Origin: an uncultured Bacteroidales bacterium
Lineage (GTDB): Bacteria > Bacteroidota > Bacteroidia > Bacteroidales > UBA932
Length of the DNA stretch: 64,000 nucleotides
NCBI GenBank assembly: GCA_947168525.1
Contig: CAMVMG010000001.1
Span: 457,088 to 521,087 of the forward strand
Reading direction: 5' to 3'
The position numbers were made by a program, and so were the translations under genes. Positions 16,828-25,267 of the stretch are shown one piece after another (the first letter of the stretch is position 1; each line of letters starts with the position of its first letter). Below the pieces are notes generated by a model. That model was not told the DNA's origin, did not search any database, and saw nothing but the letters and a program-made list of their open reading frames with translations.

Positions 16828-19152
16828 TCAGTAGGCCTCTTTGAACGCCGTGTTGGTTTCCAGTTTTTTCGCACTCACGGTAGGGAAGACCTCCTGGATG
16901 GTTCCGTCGTCCTTGTAAAACAGGCGGTTCACGCACACGCTGCGGTGGAAGAACCATTTGCCGAACTCCATCGGCCAGTTCCGGATGGCCAGGTCCGCGG
17001 TGTGGTAGAACAGGTACCAGTCGCCTTTGTACTGGACGATGCTGTGGTGGTTGGTGCCACTGTTCACAGGCCCCAGGATGCGGCCTTTATATTCGTACGG
17101 GCCCAGCGGGGTGTCGGCCATGGCATAGACAATCTCCGGCCGGTTCCCATTGAGGCCGCTGCTGCTGTAGGACAGGTAGTATTTGCCGTTGTACTTGTGC
17201 ACCCAGGCGGCCTCGAAGAAGCCTTCCGCCCCCTGGATGATGTGTACCTGGCCGTCGTAGGAGATCATGTCCTCGTTCAGCTTGATGCAGCAGACGGTGT
17301 TCTGGCCCACGAACATGTAGGCCTGCCCGTCGTCATCGATGAACACGCACGGGTCGATGAAATCCCGGTCGCAGATGACCCCGGGCGAGTCGATGGACAG
17401 GAGCGGATGCCCCAGCGGGTCCTTGAACGGGCCGTAGGGGGAGTCGGACACCGCCACGCCGATATGGCGGACGTCGGTGGGGTAGTACAAGTAGTATTTC
17501 CCGTTCCGCTCCACGCAGTCCGGCGCCCAGGCGCGGTCCTTGGCCCAGGAAGTCTGCTTGGCGGGATGGAAGATCACGCCCCGGTCGTGGAAGGTTTTCA
17601 TGTCTCCCGTCACATAGCAGTGGTAGTCTTCCATGTCAAAGTTCAGGGCCTTGTCGCGGTCGTGGCTGGGATATACGTAGAGGGAGTCCCCGAACACGTG
17701 GGCCGACGGGTCGGCCGAATACATGTGCGTGATAATGGGGTTGCCGGCCGGTTCCAGCTGCTTTTCCCGGGGAATCCCCAGCGCCTGCAGCTCTGAGCGG
17801 GCGGCTTCGAAATCTTTCTGGTAGGCGTCGTTTTCCTGCATGCGGGCAAAGCAGGCCGATGCCAGGTTGCGGGAGGCGTCTACGTCGCTCTGCCAGTGGT
17901 AGCCTGCGATGACTCGGCTCTGGCCCCATTCGTAGCCTTCCAGCAGGATGGCGTCCTGCATCGGCGGGTTCAGCGCCGCCAGCACCAGGGCCATGCCCCA
18001 GCCGCGCACCGAGTGCCCGGACGGGTAGGAGCCCGTGTGCCGTTCTTCCTCTTCATAGGCCGGAATCAAGGTGGGCTCACGGTAATAGACGAAGGGCCTC
18101 AGCCGCATGTAGGCGGCCTTGGGAGCCGATGCCGACAGCCGGAAGGTGCGGATGCTCCGGCGCAGCAGGTGCAGGGTCTTGGGCGTGGTCTCGTCCGAGA
18201 GCCGGTAGCCAAACGCGTCGCTGAACAGCAGGGCCATGGTATCAACGTCTGTGGTCCCTTCCCGGATGGCCTGCATGCCGCGGGTGTTCATGCGGAGGTG
18301 CCGCTTGGCGTACTGGTACATCAGGGTGTCGGAAGCCAGCATAGGCGATCCGTCCTCGGGCGGGGCCGGGAGGAACACAGTGGCATCCGGCAGTTCATCG
18401 GCCTTGAGGTAAGGCTGCGGCTTCCCGTCCGCGGCTTTCTGCAGGGCTTTCTGGACCTCGGCCTGGGCTTTCTTGAACTGGGCGCGGTATTCCGGGTTGT
18501 CCTTGAGGTATTCGTACACGGAGGCGGCCACCATGCGGCCGGCGACCACGTCACTGGCCCAGTGCACGCCCACAATCAGGCGGGAGATGCCGCCCTCATT
18601 GGCCCGCTCCAGCAGGGCGGCTGCCCGTTCCGGCCGAAGCTCTGCCAGCACATATGCAATACCGAAGAAATTGGCCGTGTGCCCCGACGGGTAGGACCCG
18701 TTGGTGCGGAGCCAGGATTCGGCCTCCGGGGTAAGCGTGGGGCAGGAGAAGTACACGAAGGGACGTGCACGGTTGTAATGGCTCTTGGCTGCGCTGCAGC
18801 CGGAAGAGCCAAAGCACTCGCGGGAGCGCATCACCAGTTCATAGGTCTGAGGCATCTTCTCCCGGGTGATTTCCAGGCCGAAGGCATCGGCGAATTTGAG
18901 GCCGATATCGTTCATGTTGGCATCGTCCACGGCTTGCCGTGCCCGGACGGGGTCCGCTGTCCGCAGACGGAAATACTCCCAGTGGGCGAACTGGTCCATC
19001 AGGAACTCCACGCTGCCCTCCTGGGGAGGTGGCGGCAGTAGCTGGACGCTGTTTTTTACCTCTGATTCAGACAGATACGGCTTAAATTCCTGGGCGTGCA
19101 GACTGGCCAGGGACAGCAGGATAATGCAAATACTTGCTATGAATTTTTTCAT
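16828..19152 (-). CDS. Secreted PAP2-PAP2-GH43 triple-domain protein
   Basis: One continuous 774-residue protein with a signal peptide (cleavage after SLHAQ, residue 21). Domain 1 (about 25-235) is a class A acid phosphatase/PAP2 unit: K123-x6-R130-P131, PSGH 155-158, and SR 190-191 with H197 and D201. Domain 2 (about 240-460) repeats it: K345-x6-R352-P353, PSGH 377-380, SR 412-413 with a downstream HWQSD. Domain 3 (about 468-774) is GH43-like, with NPIITHMYSADPS supplying the base Asp, DFIDPCVFIDDDG the modulating Asp and EGFFEAAW the acid Glu. Both phosphatase units retain their catalytic His/Arg residues. A periplasmic or surface enzyme removing phosphate and arabinose- or xylose-type residues from one substrate is an inference. 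It lies 4 bp upstream of uvrD. Confidence 0.88.
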   Translation of the reverse strand: MKKFIASICIILLSLASLHAQEFKPYLSESEVKNSVQLLPPPPQEGSVEFLMDQFAHWEYFRLRTADPVRARQAVDDANMNDIGLKFADAFGLEITREKMPQTYELVMRSRECFGSSGCSAAKSHYNRARPFVYFSCPTLTPEAESWLRTNGSYPSGHTANFFGIAYVLAELRPERAAALLERANEGGISRLIVGVHWASDVVAGRMVAASVYEYLKDNPEYRAQFKKAQAEVQKALQKAADGKPQPYLKADELPDATVFLPAPPEDGSPMLASDTLMYQYAKRHLRMNTRGMQAIREGTTDVDTMALLFSDAFGYRLSDETTPKTLHLLRRSIRTFRLSASAPKAAYMRLRPFVYYREPTLIPAYEEEERHTGSYPSGHSVRGWGMALVLAALNPPMQDAILLEGYEWGQSRVIAGYHWQSDVDASRNLASACFARMQENDAYQKDFEAARSELQALGIPREKQLEPAGNPIITHMYSADPSAHVFGDSLYVYPSHDRDKALNFDMEDYHCYVTGDMKTFHDRGVIFHPAKQTSWAKDRAWAPDCVERNGKYYLYYPTDVRHIGVAVSDSPYGPFKDPLGHPLLSIDSPGVICDRDFIDPCVFIDDDGQAYMFVGQNTVCCIKLNEDMISYDGQVHIIQGAEGFFEAAWVHKYNGKYYLSYSSSGLNGNRPEIVYAMADTPLGPYEYKGRILGPVNSGTNHHSIVQYKGDWYLFYHTADLAIRNWPMEFGKWFFHRSVCVNRLFYKDDGTIQEVFPTVSAKKLETNTAFKEAY

Positions 19153-19314
19153 CGTGGATGGATTAAGTCAATGAGAAACCAAATTCTTTCCACGAAGATA
19201 GCAATTATTTACAATAATTTCGCAGTTCCGCCGGCCGATTCCCGAACAGCGTGCCGCTTACACGTTGCGGCGACGTTTTCGGTCTTTTTTGATGGGAACC
19301 CAAGTGTTTTTTCC

Positions 19315-19322
19315 TATCTTTG
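19315..19322 (+). promoter_or_regulatory. -7 box of pncB promoter
   Basis: TATCTTTG, with TTTG at 19288-19291. The expected transcript start falls within a few bases of the first usable ATG (19332 or 19341), so the message is nearly leaderless. Confidence 0.6.
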
Positions 19323-19340
19323 CACAAATGCATGTATAAA

Positions 19341-20849
19341 ATGGATACCATCAACAACGCCTACGTGTCAGACAAGTACCAGTATACCATGGGAAAGTCC
19401 TATCTGGAGTGTGGAAAACAAGACCAGATTGCCGTGTTCAACCTCTTTTACCGCAAGGCTCCGGAAAACAACAACTGGGCTGTGGTGAGCGGCACGGAAG
19501 AGGTAATCGAGATGGTGAAGTGCCTGGGTGCGGAGCCCGAGGAATTCTATGAGAAATTCCTCCCCGGGGAGGAATACCGGAAGTTCCGCAAATACCTGAG
19601 CACCATGAAGTTCACGGGCGATTTGTACACCATGCGGGAAGGCGAGATTGCGTTCCCTAACCAGCCCATCGTAACGGTGGTGGCTCCGCTGGTGCAGGCC
19701 CAGGTGCTGGAAACCCCCATGCTGTGCATCCTGAACCACCAGATGGCCGTGGCCACCAAGGCCTCGCGCGTGTGCCGTTCTACGGACAAGCCGGTGAGTG
19801 AGTTCGGCTCCCGGCGCGCCCATGGCCCCTGGGCGGCGGTCTATGGCGGCAAGGCGGCCCAGATTGCCGGCTGCGCCAGCTCCTCCAACATCCTTACGGG
19901 CGCCTTCAACAACGTCCCGTCCACCGGCACTATGGCCCACAGCTTCATTACCTCTTATGGCAGCACCGTAGAAGGTGAGCATCAGGCGTTTACAGACTAT
20001 ATCAAAACCCACCTGGGAGAGAATATCATCCTGCTCATCGACACCTACGACACCCTCAAGTGCGGGGTCAAGAACGCCATCCGCGCCTTCCGCGAAAACG
20101 GCATCGACGACAATTACGGCCCTGGTTACGGCATTCGCCTGGACAGCGGAGACCTGGCCTACCTGTCGCAGGAAGTCCGCCGCATCCTGGACACGCACGG
20201 CTGCACCAAGTGCAAGATCTTCGCCACCAACGGCCTGGACGAATACCTGATCACGGATCTGGAGCGCCAGGGCGCCCGGATCGACAGTTACGGTGTAGGC
20301 GACGCCATCGCCACTTCCAAGGCCGCCCCCTGCTTCGGCAATGTGTACAAGCTGGTCCAGATTGACGGGGAGCCCGTGCTCAAGCGCTCGGAAGACAAAA
20401 TCAAGCTCATCAACCCCGGCTTCCAGATCACCTGGCGCATATCGGCCCAGGACAAGGAAAAAGGCAATTCCCTGGACGGCTACGTGTTCAAGGCCGATGT
20501 CACCTGCCTCCGGGGAGACGCCATGGACCTGGCCATCCAGCAGGGCAAGACCATCACCGTCCGGGACGAATATGACTCCTTCAAGACCAAGACCTTCGAG
20601 GAAGGCCAGTACGATGCCCGTCCGCTCCAGCTGCAGTCGGTAAAAAATGGCGAACGCATCGCCCCGTACTATGACCTCCAGACGAAGAAGGCCTTCTACA
20701 AGGACAACCTGCACCATTTCTCCCCGGCGGAACGCCGTCTGATCAACCCGCACTATTACAAAGTGGACATCTCCGACGCCCTGTACGACGTGAAGATGTC
20801 CATCATCGGGAAACTGGTGAAGGAAATAGAATCCTTCGATATCGATTAA
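19341..20849 (+). CDS. pncB: Nicotinate phosphoribosyltransferase
   Basis: A 502-residue enzyme of NAD salvage that joins nicotinate to PRPP. Signatures include the N-terminal DKYQYTMG, the EFGSRRAHGPWAA phosphate-binding region near residue 155, IDTYDT near 230, GIRLDSGDLAYLS near 270 and the GVGDAIATSKAAPCFG motif near 330. ATG 19341 is preferred because earlier start codons overlap the predicted -7 box; ATG 19332 is an alternative. It converges with the nucleoside phosphorylase and shares a TTAA stop overlap (20846-20849). Confidence 0.93.
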   Translation: MDTINNAYVSDKYQYTMGKSYLECGKQDQIAVFNLFYRKAPENNNWAVVSGTEEVIEMVKCLGAEPEEFYEKFLPGEEYRKFRKYLSTMKFTGDLYTMREGEIAFPNQPIVTVVAPLVQAQVLETPMLCILNHQMAVATKASRVCRSTDKPVSEFGSRRAHGPWAAVYGGKAAQIAGCASSSNILTGAFNNVPSTGTMAHSFITSYGSTVEGEHQAFTDYIKTHLGENIILLIDTYDTLKCGVKNAIRAFRENGIDDNYGPGYGIRLDSGDLAYLSQEVRRILDTHGCTKCKIFATNGLDEYLITDLERQGARIDSYGVGDAIATSKAAPCFGNVYKLVQIDGEPVLKRSEDKIKLINPGFQITWRISAQDKEKGNSLDGYVFKADVTCLRGDAMDLAIQQGKTITVRDEYDSFKTKTFEEGQYDARPLQLQSVKNGERIAPYYDLQTKKAFYKDNLHHFSPAERRLINPHYYKVDISDALYDVKMSIIGKLVKEIESFDID

Positions 20850-21730
20850 AGGGTACTCATCCGGTCCACACACAGTTCTACAAGCTTGCGGATAGCAGGC
20901 TTGTAGTCCGGGTTGGAGCTTTGCAGATAGCGGTTGGCGATGATGCAGCACACCGTGGAGGCGTTGTGGCCCAGGTGGGCGGCCAGGCCGGCTAGCGGAG
21001 AGCTCTCCATCTCGAAGTTGGTAATGCGGTACTTCTCCCCGCCGGAGGTGAAGCGGAAACTCTCGATGTCTTCCAGCATATGGGGCATGGCCAGCGGCAC
21101 GCGCACAACCCTGCCCTGGGGGCCGTAGAACCCGTTGGCCGATATGGTAACGCCCTTGATGGTGACATCTTTCATCAGTTCGATGATCTTGGGAGATGCC
21201 TTCACAAAGTAAGGGGAGGGCAGCACGTCCAGCCAGCCCATGTGCTTCTTGAAAGAAGATTCCACGCGGGGGATGGTCACCTTGCTCCGGTTGCCGTACC
21301 AGTTCATCACGCCGTCGAAGCCCACGCTGATGTGCGAGAGCACGTAGCTTCCCAGGGGAATATCGGCATGCAGGGCGCCGGAGGTGCCGATGCGGAGGAT
21401 ATTCAGGGCCTTGTGCACGGACTTGACCTCTCGGGTGTTGAAGTCCACGTTGGCCAGGGCGTCCAGCTCCGTCATTACGATGTCGATGTTGTCAGGGCCG
21501 ATGCCGTGGGACAGCGCCGTGATGCGCTTTCCGTTGCGCTTGCCGGTGATGGAGACGAATTCGCGGGATTCGTGACGGAATTCGATATCTGTGAGATACT
21601 CGCCAATCATGTCTACGCGGGAGGGGTCTCCCACCATGATCACGTTGTCTGCCAGCTCTTCCGGCTTCAGGTGAAGATGGAACACCGAGCCGTCGCCGTT
21701 GATAATGAGTTCAGATTCTGGGATTCTCAT
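20846..21730 (-). CDS. Nucleoside (uridine-type) phosphorylase
   Basis: A 294-residue member of the PNP/UDP phosphorylase family, cytosolic nucleoside salvage. Visible motifs are VIMVGDPSRVDMI near residue 30, ALSHGIGPDNIDIV near 70, LRIGTSGALHADIPLGS near 115 and the late NFEMESSPLAGLA that positions the ribose-binding Met-Glu. A TATATTTG -7 box lies at 21753-21760 on the minus strand. Uridine or a purine nucleoside could be the substrate. Its stop overlaps that of pncB. Confidence 0.88.
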   Translation of the reverse strand: MRIPESELIINGDGSVFHLHLKPEELADNVIMVGDPSRVDMIGEYLTDIEFRHESREFVSITGKRNGKRITALSHGIGPDNIDIVMTELDALANVDFNTREVKSVHKALNILRIGTSGALHADIPLGSYVLSHISVGFDGVMNWYGNRSKVTIPRVESSFKKHMGWLDVLPSPYFVKASPKIIELMKDVTIKGVTISANGFYGPQGRVVRVPLAMPHMLEDIESFRFTSGGEKYRITNFEMESSPLAGLAAHLGHNASTVCCIIANRYLQSSNPDYKPAIRKLVELCVDRMSTL

Positions 21731-21811
21731 AGTGCGATGTGGTTGTAACAGACAAATATAGTAAATTTCCGGAAATATAGCTATTATTCAGGAAGGTATT
21801 GATCAGTTTCC

Positions 21812-22552
21812 TCATTTGCCGAACCGCCTCACATACTCCTTAAAAAACTCCAACCATTTCTCCTCTCCGCTGTGCAGCATCTTCTCCGGGTGGAACTGGA
21901 CGGCCCAGATCCGGTCCGTTTCAAAGGCTTCCACAATGCCGTCGGCGCTACGGGCGGTGACGCGGATGCCGGGGGCGGGAACCTTAACCGCCTGATGATG
22001 GAAGGAATTGACTTCCAGGGAATCCAGTCCGTAAATGCGCCCAAGTACGCTCCCCTCTTCCAGGCCGATTCTGTTCCGGGCGCCTCCACCGTGGCTGTCT
22101 GCCCCCGGAATCTGGGTGGGAATGTCCTGGTATAACGACCCGCCCAGTATCACATTCATCAGTTGTGCCCCCCGGCAGATGGCCAGGATGGGCTTGCCGG
22201 AGGTAAGGGAGGCACGGGCCAACAGGCTGTCACTCCGGTCCCGGACGGAATCTATGTGCACGGTTTCATTCAGAATCTTCTCTCCGTACCAAGCCGGATT
22301 GACATCCTCGCCGCCGGAGAAAACAATGCCGTCCAGTGTGCACAGGATGGCATCGGCCTCTTCCCGGGTGCTCACTGTGGGGATGACCACCGGCACGCCC
22401 CCGGCTTTGCTGATGGCCTCCGTGTACGTGGTAGCCAGTGTGGTTGCCCCCGAGGTGGACCGGGAGCAGGTGATGCCGATAAGCGGCGCCTTGGGAGAGG
22501 AACAGGCAACCACAATAAGAATGGCCGGCAGAAGGATAAGGTAACGTTTCAT
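21812..22552 (-). CDS. Lipoprotein peptidase of the C26 class (gamma-glutamyl hydrolase-like)
   Basis: A 246-residue protein with a lipoprotein signal (LIVVACSS, Cys near residue 15), so probably anchored in the periplasm. The mature part is a class I glutamine-amidotransferase fold of the PuuD/C26 type: GIVFSGGEDVNP near 75, nucleophile Cys in LAICRGAQLMNV near 130 and the catalytic His-x-Glu in VQFHPEKM near 220. Such enzymes cut gamma-glutamyl bonds; export of one is unusual since PuuD is cytosolic. It is the last of three closely spaced minus-strand genes (20 bp gap). Confidence 0.85.
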   Translation of the reverse strand: MKRYLILLPAILIVVACSSPKAPLIGITCSRSTSGATTLATTYTEAISKAGGVPVVIPTVSTREEADAILCTLDGIVFSGGEDVNPAWYGEKILNETVHIDSVRDRSDSLLARASLTSGKPILAICRGAQLMNVILGGSLYQDIPTQIPGADSHGGGARNRIGLEEGSVLGRIYGLDSLEVNSFHHQAVKVPAPGIRVTARSADGIVEAFETDRIWAVQFHPEKMLHSGEEKWLEFFKEYVRRFGK

Positions 22553-22572
22553 ATGATCACAGAACGGAGCTT

Positions 22573-22950
22573 TTACTCCAGATACTCGTCGATGGTCTTG
22601 GCAATGGAGAGGATGGTCTGGTAGAAGAGGATGTTGGAGCCTTTGAGGGGCTTCCAGTGGTCTTCGGAGCCTTTTCCGCGGAGGAATTTGTCCGTGTAGA
22701 TGGTGCCGAAGTGGCCCACGCACACTTCCACCTCGTCCTTGTCGTTTACCCGGAGGGCGCGGATGGGGAAGGTTTCGGTATAGCCTTTCTTGTTGTCAAA
22801 CACCAGACATTTCATGTCCACCTTTTCCTGGCGGTTGTTGGTGGTGTTCACAAAGCCCCCGGCGCCCTTCACGATGTCCCGGATGGCATCATGGATGGCA
22901 TTTCCTGCCTCAAGGTAGCTGTCGGCCAGGTTTATCAGTTCTTGTCTCAT
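22573..22950 (-). CDS. Conserved hypothetical protein, 125 residues
   Basis: I do not recognise the family. The sequence is acidic and soluble with no signal peptide or membrane helix; a helical N-terminus (LADSYLEAGNAIHDAIRDIV) and a strand-rich middle. It lies between a lipoprotein gene (25 bp upstream) and the C26 lipoprotein (20 bp downstream), so the three are likely one transcript. Confidence 0.7.
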   Translation of the reverse strand: MRQELINLADSYLEAGNAIHDAIRDIVKGAGGFVNTTNNRQEKVDMKCLVFDNKKGYTETFPIRALRVNDKDEVEVCVGHFGTIYTDKFLRGKGSEDHWKPLKGSNILFYQTILSIAKTIDEYLE

Positions 22951-22975
22951 GGTTTTGCAGGTTTTACCAGTTCCT

Positions 22976-23698
22976 TTACAGCTCGTGACTCAACACCTCA
23001 TACAGGCCGTCTTCGCTGAGGACTCCGCGTTTCAGGTCCTTGGGAAGCCGTCCTTTCTCGTCCATTTCAAAATCCTTCTTCCACTGTCCGGAGCGCATAT
23101 ACCAGTCCAGTGCCTCGTAATCGGCCTTCAGACCCTCATAGCGGGTCCCCGATTTCTGCGCGTTGGAAAGGCGGTCGAAACGCTGTTCCATCTCCTGCAC
23201 CCGTACAATCGTGTCATCGGTGAGGGCCTGTTCCCGCCAGGGCGCGAAGAAGGACTCGATGAAATGGTAGGCCGACAGGGCCTCCTTCTTCACGCCGTGT
23301 CCGTACCAGAAGGCATTCACTTTCTGTCCCGAACTGTATTCCATATAGATCCGGTAGGAGTGACCGCCGGTGATGGGCTCGTTCAGACTATACCCGGCCA
23401 GCTTGTACACTTTCCTCTCTTCCAGTGCCTTGCAGAGGCTGTCCACCACTTCCCGGGTTACAGGGTATTCGCCCCGGATGACGGGATCCTCGAAGCGGTT
23501 TCCCTCTCCCAGGACTACAATCACTTTGGGGACGGAATCTACATCGGCAATGAGTTCACAATAGTCTTTTCCCAGGCCGGCCGCACCCGTACAGGCGTAA
23601 CTGCAGTAAACCAGCTGGCCCTTGGGGGCAGGTTTGGCGGATGCACATCCCAGCAGAGCAGAAAGCATAATCAAGAGTATTAATTGATATTTCTTCAT
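22976..23698 (-). CDS. Hypothetical lipoprotein, 240 residues
   Basis: It starts with a lipoprotein signal (LLIMLSALLGCAS, lipobox LLGC, Cys near 18), so the mature protein is membrane-anchored. The rest has no motif I recognise. A VYCSYACTGAAG segment follows the signal; strands are interspersed with charged helices towards the C-terminus. ATG 23698 is chosen because it starts the signal peptide. It is the first gene of the three-gene run ending at 21812. Confidence 0.72.
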   Translation of the reverse strand: MKKYQLILLIMLSALLGCASAKPAPKGQLVYCSYACTGAAGLGKDYCELIADVDSVPKVIVVLGEGNRFEDPVIRGEYPVTREVVDSLCKALEERKVYKLAGYSLNEPITGGHSYRIYMEYSSGQKVNAFWYGHGVKKEALSAYHFIESFFAPWREQALTDDTIVRVQEMEQRFDRLSNAQKSGTRYEGLKADYEALDWYMRSGQWKKDFEMDEKGRLPKDLKRGVLSEDGLYEVLSHEL

Positions 23699-23707
23699 TC
23701 GTGGCAA

Positions 23708-24066
23708 CTAGGGATTGTGGTAGTTCGTTTTACAAAGATAAGTAAAATCTGGCGAATGCAGGGCGGTTGATGTTCCAGGCAGGGCGTTCCCCGTCACATT
23801 TGTCGTCTGCGCCCGCATTTCTGGCCGATTTTGTCGGCGCCGACTGTTTGTTCTGTTTCATAGCAGATGTAATCTGTATAACAATGTTTTGTTGTTAAAA
23901 AAAAAGAATGCTACCTTTGCAGCGAGAAAGTAAACCGTGATACGGATGGGTAATCGAGTCGCGCAAAAGTCCCCGCCCGCGAGGCCCTCGCTCAAGAAGT
24001 AATTCCGCCACGTAGTCTTGGGGCTGAACTTTGGACTTATCACTTCGTTTTACACCCACTGTCATT
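23708..24066. other. Non-coding stretch with a strong plus-strand promoter
   Basis: No convincing gene is present; the short open frames lack domain-like sequence. A very good promoter is visible on the plus strand: TTTG 23888-23891, a 20-bp spacer, TACCTTTG 23912-23919. What it transcribes is unclear; a small RNA or a mobile-element leader are both possible. Confidence 0.4.
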
Positions 24067-24276
24067 TTAACTCGCCCCACTCCCGGACAGACATATTCCA
24101 TAATCAATATACTGCCCTCTACTCTTGTATCCGACCACCACTACCAGGGAGGCTTTTTCCTGCAGGGTGAGCTGAGACAAGACATCGTCAATATTGTCCT
24201 GTCTCAGGGTAATGCCTTGTGCCATAAGGGATAGATTGAAAAGGGTCAGTGCTACGCCGGTCAGTGTTTTTTTCAT
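24067..24276 (-). pseudogene. N-terminal remnant of a GH3 beta-glucosidase-like gene
   Basis: A 69-residue frame begins with a signal peptide (MKKTLTGVALTLFNLSLMAQ), then TLRQDNIDDVLSQLTLQEKASLV, which resembles the N-terminus of secreted GH3 glycosidases (the (L/M)TLEEKA motif). After about 45 residues the similarity stops and the frame ends, so about 700 residues are missing. A TATCTTTG -7 box on the minus strand (24296-24303) still stands upstream. Assignment to GH3 rests on a short match. Confidence 0.5.
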
Positions 24277-24327
24277 CATAACGGGCTCTCTCCCGCAAAG
24301 ATAGTGAAAAGCAAGCAGAAATATTAG

Positions 24328-24335
24328 TATCTTTG
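24328..24335 (+). promoter_or_regulatory. -7 box of the EamA transporter promoter
   Basis: TATCTTTG, 9 bp before the ATG at 24344, giving a nearly leaderless transcript. It is divergent from the minus-strand box at 24296-24303. Confidence 0.55.
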
Positions 24336-24343
24336 CCGCCGAT

Positions 24344-25267
24344 ATGGCAGGAAAACGGTTCAGATATCATCTACTTGCACTGGCGGTTGTGGCAGTGTGG
24401 GGCGTCACGTTCGTTTGTACCAAGGTGCTCATCGGCGCGGGGATGCATCCGGTGGCCATTTTCTTCATTCGTTTTGTGATGGCCTATGCCGGCATCTGGG
24501 CATACATCGGCCTCACGGGGCAAAGCCGGAAACTCTGGTACGGCTGGAAGGAGGAAGGGGTTTTCCTGCTGCTGGGCGTTACCGGCGGGTCCTTTTACTT
24601 CCTCACGGAGAACACGGCGCTGGCCTATACGCAGGCCACCAACGTAGCTTTCCTGGTTTGCTCCGCGCCGCTTTTTACCGCCATCTTCACGCTCATTTAC
24701 AAGCGTTTCCGTAAAGGACGCTTTGCCGATGGCATGGAAGACATCCGCCTGGGCTGGCCACTCATCGGCGGCACCGCCCTGGCTCTTACGGGCATGGCGC
24801 TGGTGGTGTTTGACGGGCAGCGGCTGCAGCTGTCGGCCGCAGGGGACCTGCTGGCCATCGGTGCGGCGCTCTGCTGGGCGGTATATAGCCTTTATATGGG
24901 ACAGATGACCCGCGATTACGGCGCGGTTACCGCCACCCGGAAGGTGTTTTTCTACGGCCTTCTCACCATCCTCCCCTTCCTGGGCGGGGTAAGGGAATCC
25001 TTCTCTCCCGCCATCCTGGGGCAGACCGAAGTCTGGTCCAACCTGCTGTTCCTGGGCCTTGTAGCCTCCCTGGTCTGCTTCATCGCCTGGAACCTGGTGA
25101 TGGACAAGCTGGGCAACGTCACTTCCACCAACTACGTGTACCTGAACCCGGTCTTTACCCTGCTCACCGCCATGGTGTTCCTGGGAGAGCGGATGACGCC
25201 CCTGGCCGCCGTGGGTTCCGCCGCCATCCTGGGCGGGGTCATCTGGGCAGGAAGGAAGGGGGATTAA
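24344..25267 (+). CDS. EamA/DMT-family transporter
   Basis: A 307-residue inner-membrane protein with about ten helices and two EamA repeats (about 8-145 and 160-300). Family hallmarks are VVAVWGVTFVCTKVLI at the start of repeat 1, a TENTALAYTQATNVAFL segment near 90, and LNPVFTLLTAMVFLGERMT near 265, all typical of drug/metabolite exporters. The substrate is unknown. Its stop overlaps that of the convergent S46 gene within TTAA (25264-25267). Confidence 0.9.
   Translation: MAGKRFRYHLLALAVVAVWGVTFVCTKVLIGAGMHPVAIFFIRFVMAYAGIWAYIGLTGQSRKLWYGWKEEGVFLLLGVTGGSFYFLTENTALAYTQATNVAFLVCSAPLFTAIFTLIYKRFRKGRFADGMEDIRLGWPLIGGTALALTGMALVVFDGQRLQLSAAGDLLAIGAALCWAVYSLYMGQMTRDYGAVTATRKVFFYGLLTILPFLGGVRESFSPAILGQTEVWSNLLFLGLVASLVCFIAWNLVMDKLGNVTSTNYVYLNPVFTLLTAMVFLGERMTPLAAVGSAAILGGVIWAGRKGD

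Noticed and set aside
15198..16844. A 548-codon plus-strand frame opposite uvrD
   Set aside because: No domain; uvrD motifs on the minus strand are complete.
19368..20951. A 527-codon minus-strand frame opposite pncB
   Set aside because: No domain similarity; pncB is complete on the plus strand.
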